Assembly: GCF_017052465.1 (NCBI RefSeq)
Contig: NZ_JAFHKT010000152.1
Span: 235,921 to 299,920 of the forward strand
Reading direction: 5' to 3'
Length of the DNA: 64,000 nucleotides
Source of the DNA: Arthrobacter pascens
GTDB lineage: Bacteria; Actinomycetota; Actinomycetes; Actinomycetales; Micrococcaceae
Within the stretch, counting starts at the first letter, position 1; each line of letters begins with the position of its first letter. Shown here piece by piece: positions 32,377-41,299 of the stretch. A model generated the notes under the pieces. It did not search any database. It saw only the letters and a list, made by a program, of their open reading frames with translations, and was not told the origin of the DNA. The translations under genes were made by a program, and so were the position numbers.

Positions 32377-33215
32377 GGCTGTACCTTTTGTTGGATCTCG
32401 TTTGGTTGGGTGGGTTCCGGTCCGGCATGGCCGCTGTCCTCATGCTCCTCGAGGCTCCGCTGGTAATCGTCCTTGACCAGCCGCCACCAGACGAAGAGGG
32501 CGAAACCCGCGAAGACAATCCATTCCACGGAATAGAAAAGGTTGAGCCAGTTGACCTTGGCCGGCGGAGGCTGGGCGCCGATGTTGAGCGGTTCCAGGCC
32601 CCCAACAGCGGCGGCAGCACCGACGTCGGACGTTCCGGAAATCTCGGTTGTGGCGGAAACAAAGGCAGGGTAGCTGCTGACGTTCCAGACGTTGATGAGC
32701 TCGGCCACCGAGACGGCGGAGGCCTGTCCCGGAGCGGGCGCCGTGCCCGGCACGGGCGCCTCGGACGGCAGGAGCCGTCCGGTCAGGCGGATGGTGCCCG
32801 ACGGCGGATCCTCGGCGTCAGCGGGGTCGGCAACCCACCCGCGCGCCACCGGGATCCAGGTTTTCGGGGAAACTGCCGCGCCCTTGAGCGCGGGGGCGCC
32901 GTCGACGGCGAAGGCCGACACCACCCAGTAGCCCGTCTTCCCGCTGTTGAGCCGGCCCGGAATGATCACCTGTTTGGCGGCGTCGTAGCTGCCCGTGGCG
33001 GTGACCATCTGGTCGGCGACGGAGCCGCGGAAGAATTCACCGGGCTGCAGCAGCCCCGTGAGGTCCTTGACTTCCTCAGTGGTCGGACTGACCGGCACCT
33101 CGGGCTGCGTGGATCGGCCGAACTGCCACTGGCTGAGCAGCACAAAGACACCGGAGACGACGATCGCAAAGACCAGGCCTGCGATCCACCGGGGCTGAAG
33201 GGCTGTTTTCCACAC
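32373..33215 (-). CDS. SURF1 family cytochrome oxidase assembly protein
   Basis: A 280-residue membrane protein with an N-terminal helix (PRWIAGLVFAIVVSGVFVLLSQWQFGR) and a C-terminal helix (WLNLFYSVEWIVFAGFALFVWW) flanking an extracytoplasmic domain, which is the SURF1/Shy1 topology. The conserved W-Q-x-x-R in TM1, the GYWVVSAF and RGWV segments and the NWLNLFYSVEW are visible. SURF1 helps insert haem a into cytochrome aa3 oxidase. Expression with the DUF3817 gene is implied by the 4-bp overlap. An open coding frame upstream of 33215 is absent. Confidence 0.88.
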   Translation of the reverse strand: MWKTALQPRWIAGLVFAIVVSGVFVLLSQWQFGRSTQPEVPVSPTTEEVKDLTGLLQPGEFFRGSVADQMVTATGSYDAAKQVIIPGRLNSGKTGYWVVSAFAVDGAPALKGAAVSPKTWIPVARGWVADPADAEDPPSGTIRLTGRLLPSEAPVPGTAPAPGQASAVSVAELINVWNVSSYPAFVSATTEISGTSDVGAAAAVGGLEPLNIGAQPPPAKVNWLNLFYSVEWIVFAGFALFVWWRLVKDDYQRSLEEHEDSGHAGPEPTQPNEIQQKVQP

Positions 33216-33331
33216 CCCTTAACCGTACTTCGTCTCCGTGTAGAACAACGAAACGGCTGATGGCGGCCCTAGAGTGGGGCAGCAGGGTCCCTACGTGGCG
33301 ACGGAGTCGACACGAAGGGCCTGCCCCAATC

Positions 33332-33850
33332 TTAGTGGTCGAAGAACACCAGGCTCGAGTTGATCAGCTCTGCGATCACTTCGGCGTCGTAGGCCCTGCG
33401 CAGCGAGTCGCGGAACGATTCCTTGGAGAGGGACCTCGCGAGGGTGGCCAGCACTTCCAGGTGGTCGGAGAACGAGCTCGCGGGCGTGGCAATGAGCAGC
33501 ACCACGTTGGCCGGGCCGTCGGCGGCGCCGAAGTCGAGGGCCTTTCCGTACTTGGCAATGCCGACGGCGATGGACGTCCGCGACACGAACTCGCTGCGGG
33601 CGTGGGGCAGGCCTACTCCCCCGGGCAGCCCGGTGGCGAGCTGGTGCTCACGGGCGTTGACGTGCTCCAGGAACCCGTCAAGGTCGGAGATCCGGCCGGC
33701 GTCGTAAAGTTTGCGGGCAAGCTGCTTTGACGCATCCAGCTTGTCCGTGGCGTCCATCTCCAGAATCACCATGTCCGGTGTGGTGAGCTCAGCGTCGTAA
33801 CGGTCCAGTGCTTCCGCCAAGTGGTGTCCCTTCAGTGTGGCTTGGGCCAC
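33332..33850 (-). CDS. PTS fructose/mannitol-type EIIA domain protein
   Basis: A 172-residue single-domain EIIA of the fructose/mannitol type. The phosphorylated histidine lies in GVGLPHAR (His83), and LLIATPASSFSDHLEVLATLA matches the second half of the domain. No EIIB or EIIC gene lies nearby, so it is an orphan that may phosphorylate a distant permease or act as a regulator like EIIA-Ntr. It starts 20 bp after glpD ends and is likely co-transcribed with it. An internal in-frame ATG (33772, residue 27) is a possible alternative start that would give a length closer to the domain itself. Confidence 0.85.
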   Translation of the reverse strand: MAQATLKGHHLAEALDRYDAELTTPDMVILEMDATDKLDASKQLARKLYDAGRISDLDGFLEHVNAREHQLATGLPGGVGLPHARSEFVSRTSIAVGIAKYGKALDFGAADGPANVVLLIATPASSFSDHLEVLATLARSLSKESFRDSLRRAYDAEVIAELINSSLVFFDH

Positions 33851-33870
33851 TTGCGCGGCGGATGGCGATC

Positions 33871-35622
33871 TCAGCGCAGCGGCACGATGTCCTCGACGCC
33901 CAGGCGTGCGGCGTCGGCCGATTCATCGTCCGGCTGCTGCTGGCTGAGTCTTTCGGCTTCCACCCGCGCAAGGTAGTGCTTGATTTCGCTTTCCCGCTGC
34001 GCATCGCTCCAGCCAAGAATTTCTCCCATAAGTTTAGCGACTACCGGCGCGGCGGAAACACCACGGTCCCAGGACTCGATGGAAATGCGGGTCCGTCGGG
34101 TCAGCACGTCCTGCACATGCCGGGCACCTTCGTGGCTTGCCGCGTAGACCGCCTCGGCCTGCAGGTAGTCGTCGGCTCCGGGCAAGGGCTCCGCGAGTTC
34201 CGGGTTGTCGTGAATGATTGCCAGCACTTCCGGCGTCATGGCCCCGTACCGGTTGAGCAGGTGCTCCACCCGCGCCACATGCACGCCGGTCTCCTCGGCG
34301 GTCCTGTTGCGGCGGTTCCACGCCGCCTTGAATCCGCTGGCGCCCAGGAGCGGGATGGTTTCCGTGCAGCTCGGCGGCACGCGTTCGTCCATGCTCCGCG
34401 TGGCCTCGTCCACGGCGTCCTTGGCCATGACCCGGTAGGTGGTCCACTTGCCGCCGGCCACCACGACGAGACCGGGCACCGGATGGGCCACCACGTGTTC
34501 GCGGGACAGCTTGGCTGTGGAGTCGTTCTCCCCTGCCAGCAGCGGCCTGAGGCCCGCGTAGACGCCCTCCACGTCCTCGCGGGTCAGGGGGCGCTTGAGG
34601 ACGGAATTGACGTGCTCGAGCAGGTAGTCGATGTCCTTGCTGGACGCCGCAGGGTGGGCCTTGTCCAGGTGCCAGTCGGTATCCGTGGTGCCGATGATCC
34701 AGTGCCGCCCCCACGGGATGACGAACAGCACGGACTTCTCCGTGCGCAGGATGAGGCCGACGGTTGACTGGAAGCGGTCCCGCGGAACCACCAGGTGGAT
34801 GCCCTTGGACGCGCGGACCTTGAGCTGGCCGCGCTCGGTGACCATGGCCTGGGTTTCGTCCGTCCAGACGCCGGTGGCGTTAATGACCTGCTTGGCCCGG
34901 ACCTTGAAGCTGGAGCCGTCTTCATGGTTGACCACCTTGGCGCCGACGACGCGTTCGCCTTCGCGGAGGAAGTCGACGACGGCCATCTGGTTGACGGCGT
35001 GGGCGCCGTAGTGGGCGGCGGTGCGGACGAGGTTGGCCACATACCTGGCGTCGTCCACCTGCCCGTCGTAGTACCGGATGGAGCCCACGAAGGCGTCGTC
35101 CTTGAGGCTGGGCGCCGCCCGCAGGGTGCCGCGCCGCGTCAGGTGCTTGTGGAACGGGACTCCGCGCTTGTGGCCGCCGGAGATGGACATGGCGTCGTAG
35201 AGGGCAATGCCCGCGCCGATGTATGGCCGCTCGAAGAACGGCCTGGTCAGCGGATAGAGGAACGGCACCGGGCGGGCGAGGTGCGGTGCCAGCTCCGACA
35301 GGAGCAGCCCGCGTTCCTGCAGCGCCTCTTTGACCAGCCCAAAGTCCAGCATCTCCAGGTACCGGAGCCCGCCGTGAATGAGCTTGGAGGAGCGGGACGA
35401 GGTGCCCGCCGCCCAGTCGTTGGCCTCCACGATGCCGACGCTGAGCCCCCGCGTGACAGCGTCGAGCGCCGCGCCGCAGCCGACGATTCCGCCGCCGACG
35501 ATGAGGATGTCGAGTTCCTTGCCAGGCTGGGTGGTGGCCTTGAGGGCCTCGAGCGAAGCTTCCCGTGCCTCCGGCCCCAGGGCTCCCCTGGACGCGGGCG
35601 AACCGCCGGCGAAACTGGTCAT
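33871..35622 (-). CDS. glpD: Glycerol-3-phosphate dehydrogenase (FAD, membrane-associated)
   Basis: A 583-residue flavoprotein that oxidises sn-glycerol 3-phosphate to dihydroxyacetone phosphate and passes electrons to the quinone pool. The FAD dinucleotide motif DILIVGGGIVGCGAAL starts near residue 38, followed by TSSRSSKLIHGGLRYLE (substrate/FAD loop) and the C-terminal DAO_C-type domain (about 420-540). The length and motif order match GlpD of actinobacteria. It sits between the orphan EIIA and guaB3. Glycerol uptake and kinase genes are not in the window. Confidence 0.95.
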   Translation of the reverse strand: MTSFAGGSPASRGALGPEAREASLEALKATTQPGKELDILIVGGGIVGCGAALDAVTRGLSVGIVEANDWAAGTSSRSSKLIHGGLRYLEMLDFGLVKEALQERGLLLSELAPHLARPVPFLYPLTRPFFERPYIGAGIALYDAMSISGGHKRGVPFHKHLTRRGTLRAAPSLKDDAFVGSIRYYDGQVDDARYVANLVRTAAHYGAHAVNQMAVVDFLREGERVVGAKVVNHEDGSSFKVRAKQVINATGVWTDETQAMVTERGQLKVRASKGIHLVVPRDRFQSTVGLILRTEKSVLFVIPWGRHWIIGTTDTDWHLDKAHPAASSKDIDYLLEHVNSVLKRPLTREDVEGVYAGLRPLLAGENDSTAKLSREHVVAHPVPGLVVVAGGKWTTYRVMAKDAVDEATRSMDERVPPSCTETIPLLGASGFKAAWNRRNRTAEETGVHVARVEHLLNRYGAMTPEVLAIIHDNPELAEPLPGADDYLQAEAVYAASHEGARHVQDVLTRRTRISIESWDRGVSAAPVVAKLMGEILGWSDAQRESEIKHYLARVEAERLSQQQPDDESADAARLGVEDIVPLR

Positions 35623-35712
35623 GATGCGCCTCCAACCTCATCGAACGTCGTAGTTCACCAGACTACTTGCTACCTCTGCCGATGGGCAGGGCACGGGAGG
35701 AGTGCGGCAGGG

Positions 35713-36849
35713 TCAGTTTCCCGCGTAGGGCGAGACGACGACGTCGACCCGCTGGAACTCCTTGAGGTCCGAGTAGCCGGTGGTCGCCATCGAGCGGCGC
35801 AGCGCTCCGATCAGGTTCGATGTGCCGTTGGTGTGGTGGCCGGGGCCGAAAAGGACTTCCTCCAGGGGCCCTACCGTGCCGACGTTGACGCGGTCGCCGC
35901 GGGGCGATTCGAGGTGGTGGGCCTCCTGGCCCCAGTGCCATCCCCTGCCCGGTGCCTCGTCGGCGCGGGCCAGGGCGGTGCCGAGCATGACGGCGTCGGC
36001 GCCCATTGCAATCGCCTTGACGATGTCGCCCGAGGCGCCCATGCCGCCGTCGGCGATGACGTGCACGTACCGTCCGCCGGATTCGTCCATGTAGTCGCGG
36101 CGCGCGGCGGTGACGTCGGAAATGGCAGACGCCATCGGCGAGTGGATCCCGAGGGCTCGGCGCGTGGTGGAGGTGGCGCCGCCGCCGAAACCGACCAGGA
36201 CGCCGGCGGCGCCCGTGCGCATGAGGTGCAGCGCGGGGGTGTAGCCGGCGGCACCGCCGACGATGACGGGCACGTCGAGTTCGTAGATGAACTGCTTGAG
36301 GTTCAGCGGTTCGTGGTCCTTTGACACATGCTCGGCGGAGACCGTGGTGCCGCGGATGACAAAGATGTCGACGCCGGCCGCCACCACGGTTTTGTAGTGT
36401 TCCTGGGTGCGCTGCGGCGTCAGGGATCCGGCGACCGTGACCCCGGCCGCCCGGATTTCAGCGAGCCTGGACGTGATCAGGTCCGGCTGGATGGGTGCCT
36501 GGTAGAGCTCCTGCATCTTGCGGGTGACGGCCGGGCTGTTCGTTTCGTCGTCGAGCGCGGCGATCTGGTCCAGCACCGCTTGCGGGTCTTCGTACCGCGT
36601 CCAGAGCCCTTCGAGGTCCAGGACTCCCAGCCCGCCGAGCCGGCCCAAAGCGATTGCCGTCGCGGGCGACATGGCGGAGTCCATCGGCGCGGCGATGACC
36701 GGCATGTCGAACTGGTAGGCATCGATCTGCCACGAGACGGAAACGTCCTTGGGGTCACGCGTGCGACGGTTGGGGACGATCGCGATGTCATCCAGGGAGT
36801 AGGCACGACGCCCACGCTTGCCACGGCCAATCTCAATCTCGTAAGTCAC
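35713..36849 (-). CDS. guaB3: GuaB3 family IMP dehydrogenase-related protein
   Basis: A 378-residue TIM-barrel protein of the GuaB3 branch: it has no CBS domains and starts with the family's EIGRGKRGRRAYSLDDIAIVP. The loop equivalent to the IMPDH catalytic segment GSICTTR reads FGGGATSTTR, so the nucleophilic cysteine is replaced by Ser227. Dehydrogenation of IMP is therefore unlikely; GMP-reductase-like or regulatory activity are possibilities. It is followed by a 4-bp overlap with an ABC exporter gene upstream (36846-36849). Confidence 0.92.
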   Translation of the reverse strand: MTYEIEIGRGKRGRRAYSLDDIAIVPNRRTRDPKDVSVSWQIDAYQFDMPVIAAPMDSAMSPATAIALGRLGGLGVLDLEGLWTRYEDPQAVLDQIAALDDETNSPAVTRKMQELYQAPIQPDLITSRLAEIRAAGVTVAGSLTPQRTQEHYKTVVAAGVDIFVIRGTTVSAEHVSKDHEPLNLKQFIYELDVPVIVGGAAGYTPALHLMRTGAAGVLVGFGGGATSTTRRALGIHSPMASAISDVTAARRDYMDESGGRYVHVIADGGMGASGDIVKAIAMGADAVMLGTALARADEAPGRGWHWGQEAHHLESPRGDRVNVGTVGPLEEVLFGPGHHTNGTSNLIGALRRSMATTGYSDLKEFQRVDVVVSPYAGN

Positions 36850-38720
36850 GTGACCACTTTACTTGACCGCTGCGGGCTCCCTGGCTCCAGCTGCGATTCG
36901 AACATCCTGAAGTAGCGGCCACGCAGCGCCACGAGTTCCTTGTGCGTGCCCTGCTCCACGAGCCGGCCGTCCTCCAGCATGTAGACGATGTCCGCTTTCT
37001 CGATGGTGGCAAGGCGGTGGCTGATGGCGATGATGGTGCTGCTCCGGTCCGCGAATAGCCGGGTGAAGATGCGGTGCTCGGCCAGGGCGTCAATCGCGGA
37101 GGTCGGCTCGTCCATCACCATGAACGAGGCGTTCCGGTAGAAGTTGCGTGCCATGGCCAGCCGTTGCCACTGCCCGCCGGAGAGGCCGCTGCCCTTCCGG
37201 CCCCGCGGATCCTCCATCCAGTTGCTGACGTGGTTGTCCAGGCCGTTGGGAAGCTTGTTGATGAAGTCGAGCGCTTCGGCGTCCGCCGCGGCCCGGCCGA
37301 TCCGGGCATCGTCGCGGGGAGAGTCAACGTCGCCGAAGAAGATGTTCTCCGCTGCGGTGGCAAATTCGTACTTCAGGAACTCCTGGCTGAGCACCGCCAG
37401 GTGGCGGTGCCATGAGGTGACGTCGACGGCGGCGAGGTCAACGCCGTCGAGCAGCACCTGCCCCGAGTCGGGCCGGTAGAGCCCGGCCAGGATCCTGATC
37501 AGGGTGGACTTGCCGGCACCGTTTTCCCCGACGATCGCGATGTGCTGCCCCTCCTTGATCGTCAGGGAGATCCCCTTGATGACCTCCAGTTCACTGCCCG
37601 TGTAGGTGAACCGGATATCGCGCAGTTCAACGGTTCCCGGCGCGGCGAGGAGCGGCGGCGAGTGGTCGGAGTGCACCGGCAGCGCCATGAACAGCTCATA
37701 GTCCTTGAGGTTGGCGAGGTCCTCGTCGATGGAGCTCAGCGAGGAGACGAGGCTGTTGGCGGTGGACAGCGCACGGCTGACGATCTGCTGCACGTACAGA
37801 AACTGCCCCACCGGCTGGGCCCGCGCGATGATCTGGCCGACCACCCAGATCAGGGACACCACCTCCGCGCCGTACTGCAGGGCGTCCGCCGCCAGCTGCT
37901 TCGGGATGTAGCGCTTCTGGAAGTCCAGCCGCCTCTTCTCGTCGGCATCCCGGAGCCGGGAGCGCAGCTCCATGAGGTAGCCAACAATCCCGTACAGCCG
38001 CATTTCGGCGATGTGCTGCGGGCGCAGCAGGTTGGTTTCGATCATCCTGCGCTGGCGGCGGGAGTCCACCTGCGTGTTCCAGTGCGCAATCTGCTCGCGG
38101 GAGAGTTTGAACTGCAGGTAGACGCTGGGCACGATGGCGACCAGGACGATCACGGCGATCCACCAGCTGACCAGCAGGAGGGCGCCCACGGCCAGGATCA
38201 CAGAGACCAGCTGCGTGAAAATCGCGGCAATCCGGTCCAGGACGCGGGCGTACGAATCTGAGAACCTCTTGGCGCGGTCGTAGAGGTCCACGGTTTCTTT
38301 GTCGTCGTAGCGCCAGAATTCCAGGGCGAGGAAGCGCTCATACATGAGGTCGCCCACGATCGCGCCCACCTTGAAACTCATGAGCTGCTGGATGTAGCGG
38401 TCCACGCTGCTGAAGCCGCCCCAGAACAGGCCCAGGGCCGCCGTGATAATCACATACACGACGGCCTGCTGGCCTGCAGCGGCGTCGCCGGCGTATGCCG
38501 CCGCCAGGGCCGTGGTGGTCAGGGCTGCGAAGTACGTCGTGACGAGGGGCAGCACCGCCGAAATCAGTGAGCCGGCGACCTTCATGATCACCGCCGCCGG
38601 GGAGGCCCGGAAACTGACGCGCAGTACCTGCGCCACCGCGCGGGCGTACGGCCTCACCGCAAGCTTGCGATGTGCGTCCCGTTTGGGGTTCAGTTCTGCC
38701 GGATGGCGTGGTGCGGACAT
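36846..38720 (-). CDS. ABC exporter, fused permease and ATPase
   Basis: A 624-residue half-transporter. The membrane domain (about residues 25-345) has roughly six helices of the ABC exporter type I fold. The ATPase follows with Walker A GENGAGKST (398-406), Q-loop SQEF (445-448), signature LSGGQ (513-517) and Walker B VMDEPT (535-540); the signature has the variant GGQWQR. It probably works as a homodimer exporting a lipid, peptide or drug; substrate unknown. The stop overlaps the guaB3 start by 4 bp, so the two are in one transcript. Upstream lies a REP-rich interval and a lipoprotein gene on the other strand. Confidence 0.9.
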   Translation of the reverse strand: MSAPRHPAELNPKRDAHRKLAVRPYARAVAQVLRVSFRASPAAVIMKVAGSLISAVLPLVTTYFAALTTTALAAAYAGDAAAGQQAVVYVIITAALGLFWGGFSSVDRYIQQLMSFKVGAIVGDLMYERFLALEFWRYDDKETVDLYDRAKRFSDSYARVLDRIAAIFTQLVSVILAVGALLLVSWWIAVIVLVAIVPSVYLQFKLSREQIAHWNTQVDSRRQRRMIETNLLRPQHIAEMRLYGIVGYLMELRSRLRDADEKRRLDFQKRYIPKQLAADALQYGAEVVSLIWVVGQIIARAQPVGQFLYVQQIVSRALSTANSLVSSLSSIDEDLANLKDYELFMALPVHSDHSPPLLAAPGTVELRDIRFTYTGSELEVIKGISLTIKEGQHIAIVGENGAGKSTLIRILAGLYRPDSGQVLLDGVDLAAVDVTSWHRHLAVLSQEFLKYEFATAAENIFFGDVDSPRDDARIGRAAADAEALDFINKLPNGLDNHVSNWMEDPRGRKGSGLSGGQWQRLAMARNFYRNASFMVMDEPTSAIDALAEHRIFTRLFADRSSTIIAISHRLATIEKADIVYMLEDGRLVEQGTHKELVALRGRYFRMFESQLEPGSPQRSSKVVT

Positions 38721-38745
38721 GGCATCAGCCTAGTCCGGCACCCCG

Positions 38746-38790
38746 CCGGTGATTGAGCCTGCCGAACCGGTGTTTGAGCCCGTCGAAATC
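38746..38790. repeat. REP-like elements (left cluster)
   Basis: Two related copies of a GATTGAGCCTGTCGAA-like element occur head to tail: GATTGAGCCTGCCGAA (38751-38766) and TTTGAGCCCGTCGAA (about 38773-38787). The same element recurs in inverse orientation near 39444-39548, on the other side of the lipoprotein gene. Such repeats are extragenic palindromes familiar from Arthrobacter genomes. Confidence 0.7.
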
Positions 38791-38937
38791 CATGTCAGTT
38801 TCCGAAGCCGTCTGCACCGGCTTGTCCGGCCCGAATACCTGACCCCCACACGTACATATGTACTCATTGTTGTGAAAGGCGTAGGTTTTCATAACTCATG
38901 TTCAATCGAAGGCACGATCACGGTTAGAGGTTGAAAA

Positions 38938-39396
38938 GTGCGGACGCCGACGCCTTGCATAGCTTCGCTCGTCTTGGCCGTTAGCCTGAGCAGCTGCACT
39001 TATGCAGATCCTGACCCGCAGTTGACGTCACGGACCGAAACACCATCATCCATTCAGACGGCCGCTCCGACACCCTTTACCATCGACCCAGGATACGTCC
39101 CTGGCATGTGGGGGGACTTGGATGGCGAAGGCGGAGTCAGGCTTCTGGAGGAACGGGGACTCAAATACCGCGTGCTGGAATATCAGGGTCCAGGCAGTGG
39201 CTATGGCAACGGAAAAGAACTGGACGTCAGTGCAGGCGTTCAAGGATGGAAGATCCTATATACCATTCCGCAATATGGAAGAAGCGTTGATCTGAAGTCC
39301 GGTGAACCTGTCCTAATTTTCGTCCAGCGATCAACACCTTCCCCGACGCCACCATCGCAACCCCGTCCCAGCAGTAGAGATCAGGCGGACGGATAA
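38938..39396 (+). CDS. PASTA-like secreted lipoprotein
   Basis: A 152-residue protein with a signal peptide and lipobox LSSC (lipid cysteine at residue 20), a Thr/Pro/Ser-rich linker, and one domain resembling PASTA (about 52-131: YVPGMWGDLDGEGGVRLLEERGLKYRVLE through IPQYGRSVDLKSGEPVLIFVQ), then a Pro/Ser tail. PASTA domains bind cell-wall fragments or beta-lactams in kinases and penicillin-binding proteins, so this may bind peptidoglycan outside the cell. GTG at 38938 has AGAGG 10 bases upstream. The gene has a noticeably lower GC content than its neighbours and is flanked by REP-like repeats, which suggests later acquisition. Confidence 0.7.
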   Translation: MRTPTPCIASLVLAVSLSSCTYADPDPQLTSRTETPSSIQTAAPTPFTIDPGYVPGMWGDLDGEGGVRLLEERGLKYRVLEYQGPGSGYGNGKELDVSAGVQGWKILYTIPQYGRSVDLKSGEPVLIFVQRSTPSPTPPSQPRPSSRDQADG

Positions 39397-39443
39397 CCAG
39401 TGAATCTGGTGCAAGCAACTCCGGACAAAGTACTGACAATCCA

Positions 39444-39548
39444 GGTTTCGACAAGCTCAACCAGCGGTTGGTTTCGACAAGCTCAACCAGCGGCAGCCCG
39501 CCGGTGATTGAGCTCGTCGACATCCAGGTTTCGACAGGCTCAACCACC
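39444..39548. repeat. REP-like elements (right cluster)
   Basis: At least four copies of the element lie between the lipoprotein gene and guaB: GGTTTCGACAAGCTCAACCA at 39444-39463 and again at 39470-39489, GATTGAGCTCGTCGACA in the opposite orientation at 39507-39523, and GGTTTCGACAGGCTCAACCA at 39528-39547. Opposed copies can form long hairpins. The last copy ends 11 bp before the guaB stop and could also end transcription. Confidence 0.85.
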
Positions 39549-39558
39549 GGTCGTTGGG

Positions 39559-41070
39559 TCAGCGCGAGCCGTAGTTCGGTGCCTCGACGGTCATCTGGAT
39601 GTCGTGCGGGTGGGATTCCTTCAGGCCGGCCGGGGTGATCCGGACGAACTTGCCGCGCGCCTTCAGCTCGGGGATGGACGGGGAGCCCACGTAGAACATG
39701 GTCTGGCGGAGTCCCCCCACGAGCTGGTAGGCGACGGAGGCCAGGGGCCCGCGGTAGGCCACGCGGCCTTCGATGCCCTCGGGGATGAGCTTGTCGTCAC
39801 CGGAGACGTCAGCCTGGAAGTAGCGGTCCTTGGAGTACGAGGTGTTCTTGCCGCGGGACTGCATCGCGCCCAGCGAGCCCATGCCGCGGTAGCTCTTGAA
39901 CTGCTTGCCGTTGACGAAGATCAGCTCGCCCGGGGACTCGTCGCAGCCGGCCAGCAGGGAGCCGAGCATCACGGTGTCGGCACCGGCGACCAGCGCCTTG
40001 CCGATGTCGCCCGAGTACTGCAGGCCGCCGTCGGCGATCAGCGGAACGCCGGCCGGGATGGCCGCCTTGGCGGACTCGTAGATCGCGGTGATCTGGGGCA
40101 CGCCCACGCCGGCCACCACACGGGTGGTGCAGATGGAGCCCGGGCCAACGCCCACCTTGATGCCGTCGGCTCCGGCGTCGATGAGCGCCTGTGCGCCTTC
40201 GCGGGTGGCGGCCTGGCCGCCGATGATATCCACGTGCGCCGCGACCGGGTCCGACTTGAGGCGGCGGATCATGTCCAGCACGCCCTGGGAGTGGCCGTTG
40301 GCGGTGTCGACGAAGAGGGCGTCCACCCCGGCGTCAACGAGCTTCATGGCGCGTTCCCAGCCGTCACCGAAGAAGCCGATGGCCGCACCGACGCGCAGCC
40401 GGCCTTCGTCATCCTTCGTGGCCAGCGGGTACTGCTCGGCCTTGGTGAAGTCCTTGGTGGTGATGAGGCCCTTGAGGCGGCCCTGCTCGTCAACGAGCGG
40501 CAGCTTCTCGATCTTGTTGGTGGCCAGTTTGTGCGAGGCCTCATCGCGGCTGATGCCCACGTGGCCGGTGACCAGCGGCATCTTCGTCATGACGTCGCTG
40601 ACCAGGCGGATCGGGAAGTCCGATTCGGGCACGAAGCGGGTGTCGCGGTTGGTGACAATGCCGAGAAGGCGGTTGCCGTCGTCGACCACCGGCAGGCCGG
40701 AAACGCGGTACTGGGAGCAGAGCTCGTCGAGCTCCTGCAGCGTGGCCTCGGGGCGGATGGTCAGCGGGTTGGTGATCATGCCCGACTCGCTGCGCTTGAC
40801 GCGGTCCACCTGGTCGGCCTGGTCGTCGATGGACAGGTTGCGGTGCACCACGCCCAGGCCGCCCTGGCGGGCCATGGCGATGGCCATGCGGGACTCCGTG
40901 ACGGTGTCCATCGCGGCTGACAGCAGCGGCGTCTGCACCGTGATCCGCTTGGAGATCCGGGATGACGTGTCGGCGTCGGACGGGATGACGTCGGTGTGGC
41001 CGGGAAGCAGCAGGACGTCGTCGTAGGTCAGGCCGATGAAACCGAACGGATCGTGTTCGGGCTGGGTCAT
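39559..41070 (-). CDS. guaB: Inosine-5'-monophosphate dehydrogenase
   Basis: The 503-residue enzyme converts IMP to XMP with NAD+, the committed step to GMP. Two CBS domains (about residues 97-150 and 160-212) interrupt the TIM barrel, and the catalytic loop GPGSICTTR carries Cys314. The C-terminal flap RYFQADVSGDDKLIPEGIEGR follows. ATG at 41070 is used: it has AAGAGGCG upstream and gives the usual MTQPEHDPFGFIGLTYDDVLL start; the frame is open for 22 more codons but they look unrelated. Regulated separately from guaA. Paralogue GuaB3 lies 2.7 kb downstream. Confidence 0.96.
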   Translation of the reverse strand: MTQPEHDPFGFIGLTYDDVLLLPGHTDVIPSDADTSSRISKRITVQTPLLSAAMDTVTESRMAIAMARQGGLGVVHRNLSIDDQADQVDRVKRSESGMITNPLTIRPEATLQELDELCSQYRVSGLPVVDDGNRLLGIVTNRDTRFVPESDFPIRLVSDVMTKMPLVTGHVGISRDEASHKLATNKIEKLPLVDEQGRLKGLITTKDFTKAEQYPLATKDDEGRLRVGAAIGFFGDGWERAMKLVDAGVDALFVDTANGHSQGVLDMIRRLKSDPVAAHVDIIGGQAATREGAQALIDAGADGIKVGVGPGSICTTRVVAGVGVPQITAIYESAKAAIPAGVPLIADGGLQYSGDIGKALVAGADTVMLGSLLAGCDESPGELIFVNGKQFKSYRGMGSLGAMQSRGKNTSYSKDRYFQADVSGDDKLIPEGIEGRVAYRGPLASVAYQLVGGLRQTMFYVGSPSIPELKARGKFVRITPAGLKESHPHDIQMTVEAPNYGSR

Positions 41071-41244
41071 GAGTGCGCCTCTTACCTTGGTTGTGGGGTC
41101 ACGGGTAGGGGTTGCAACCGATGACCAGCCCGTCATTACGGGACTGGCCTGTGCAGAAGTATTGAATAAATTCTAGAACCTCCGCGGCGATCCCCATATT
41201 CCGGAACGGCTTTGTGAGCAATGGCACGCGGCGGCGGCATCCGC

Positions 41245-41297
41245 CCGTGGCACAGAACCGTGGCACACACCCGCGGCACACGCCGTGGCACAGAACC
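41245..41297. repeat. Tandem 13-bp repeat in the guaB to acyltransferase gap
   Basis: Four imperfect units of CCGTGGCACAGAACC-like sequence (41245-41259, 41258-41271, 41271-41282, 41283-41297) occupy the space just downstream of the acyltransferase gene. The units share CCGTGGCACA and are followed directly by that gene's stop. The rest of the 229-bp gap holds the guaB leader, including an AT-rich stretch at about 41155-41180 that may carry the guaB promoter. Confidence 0.6.
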
Positions 41298-41299
41298 GG

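Noticed and set aside
38746..39548. Insertion sequence bounded by inverted repeats
   Set aside because: The repeats are REP-like, several copies are in mixed orientation, and no transposase or target duplication is present.
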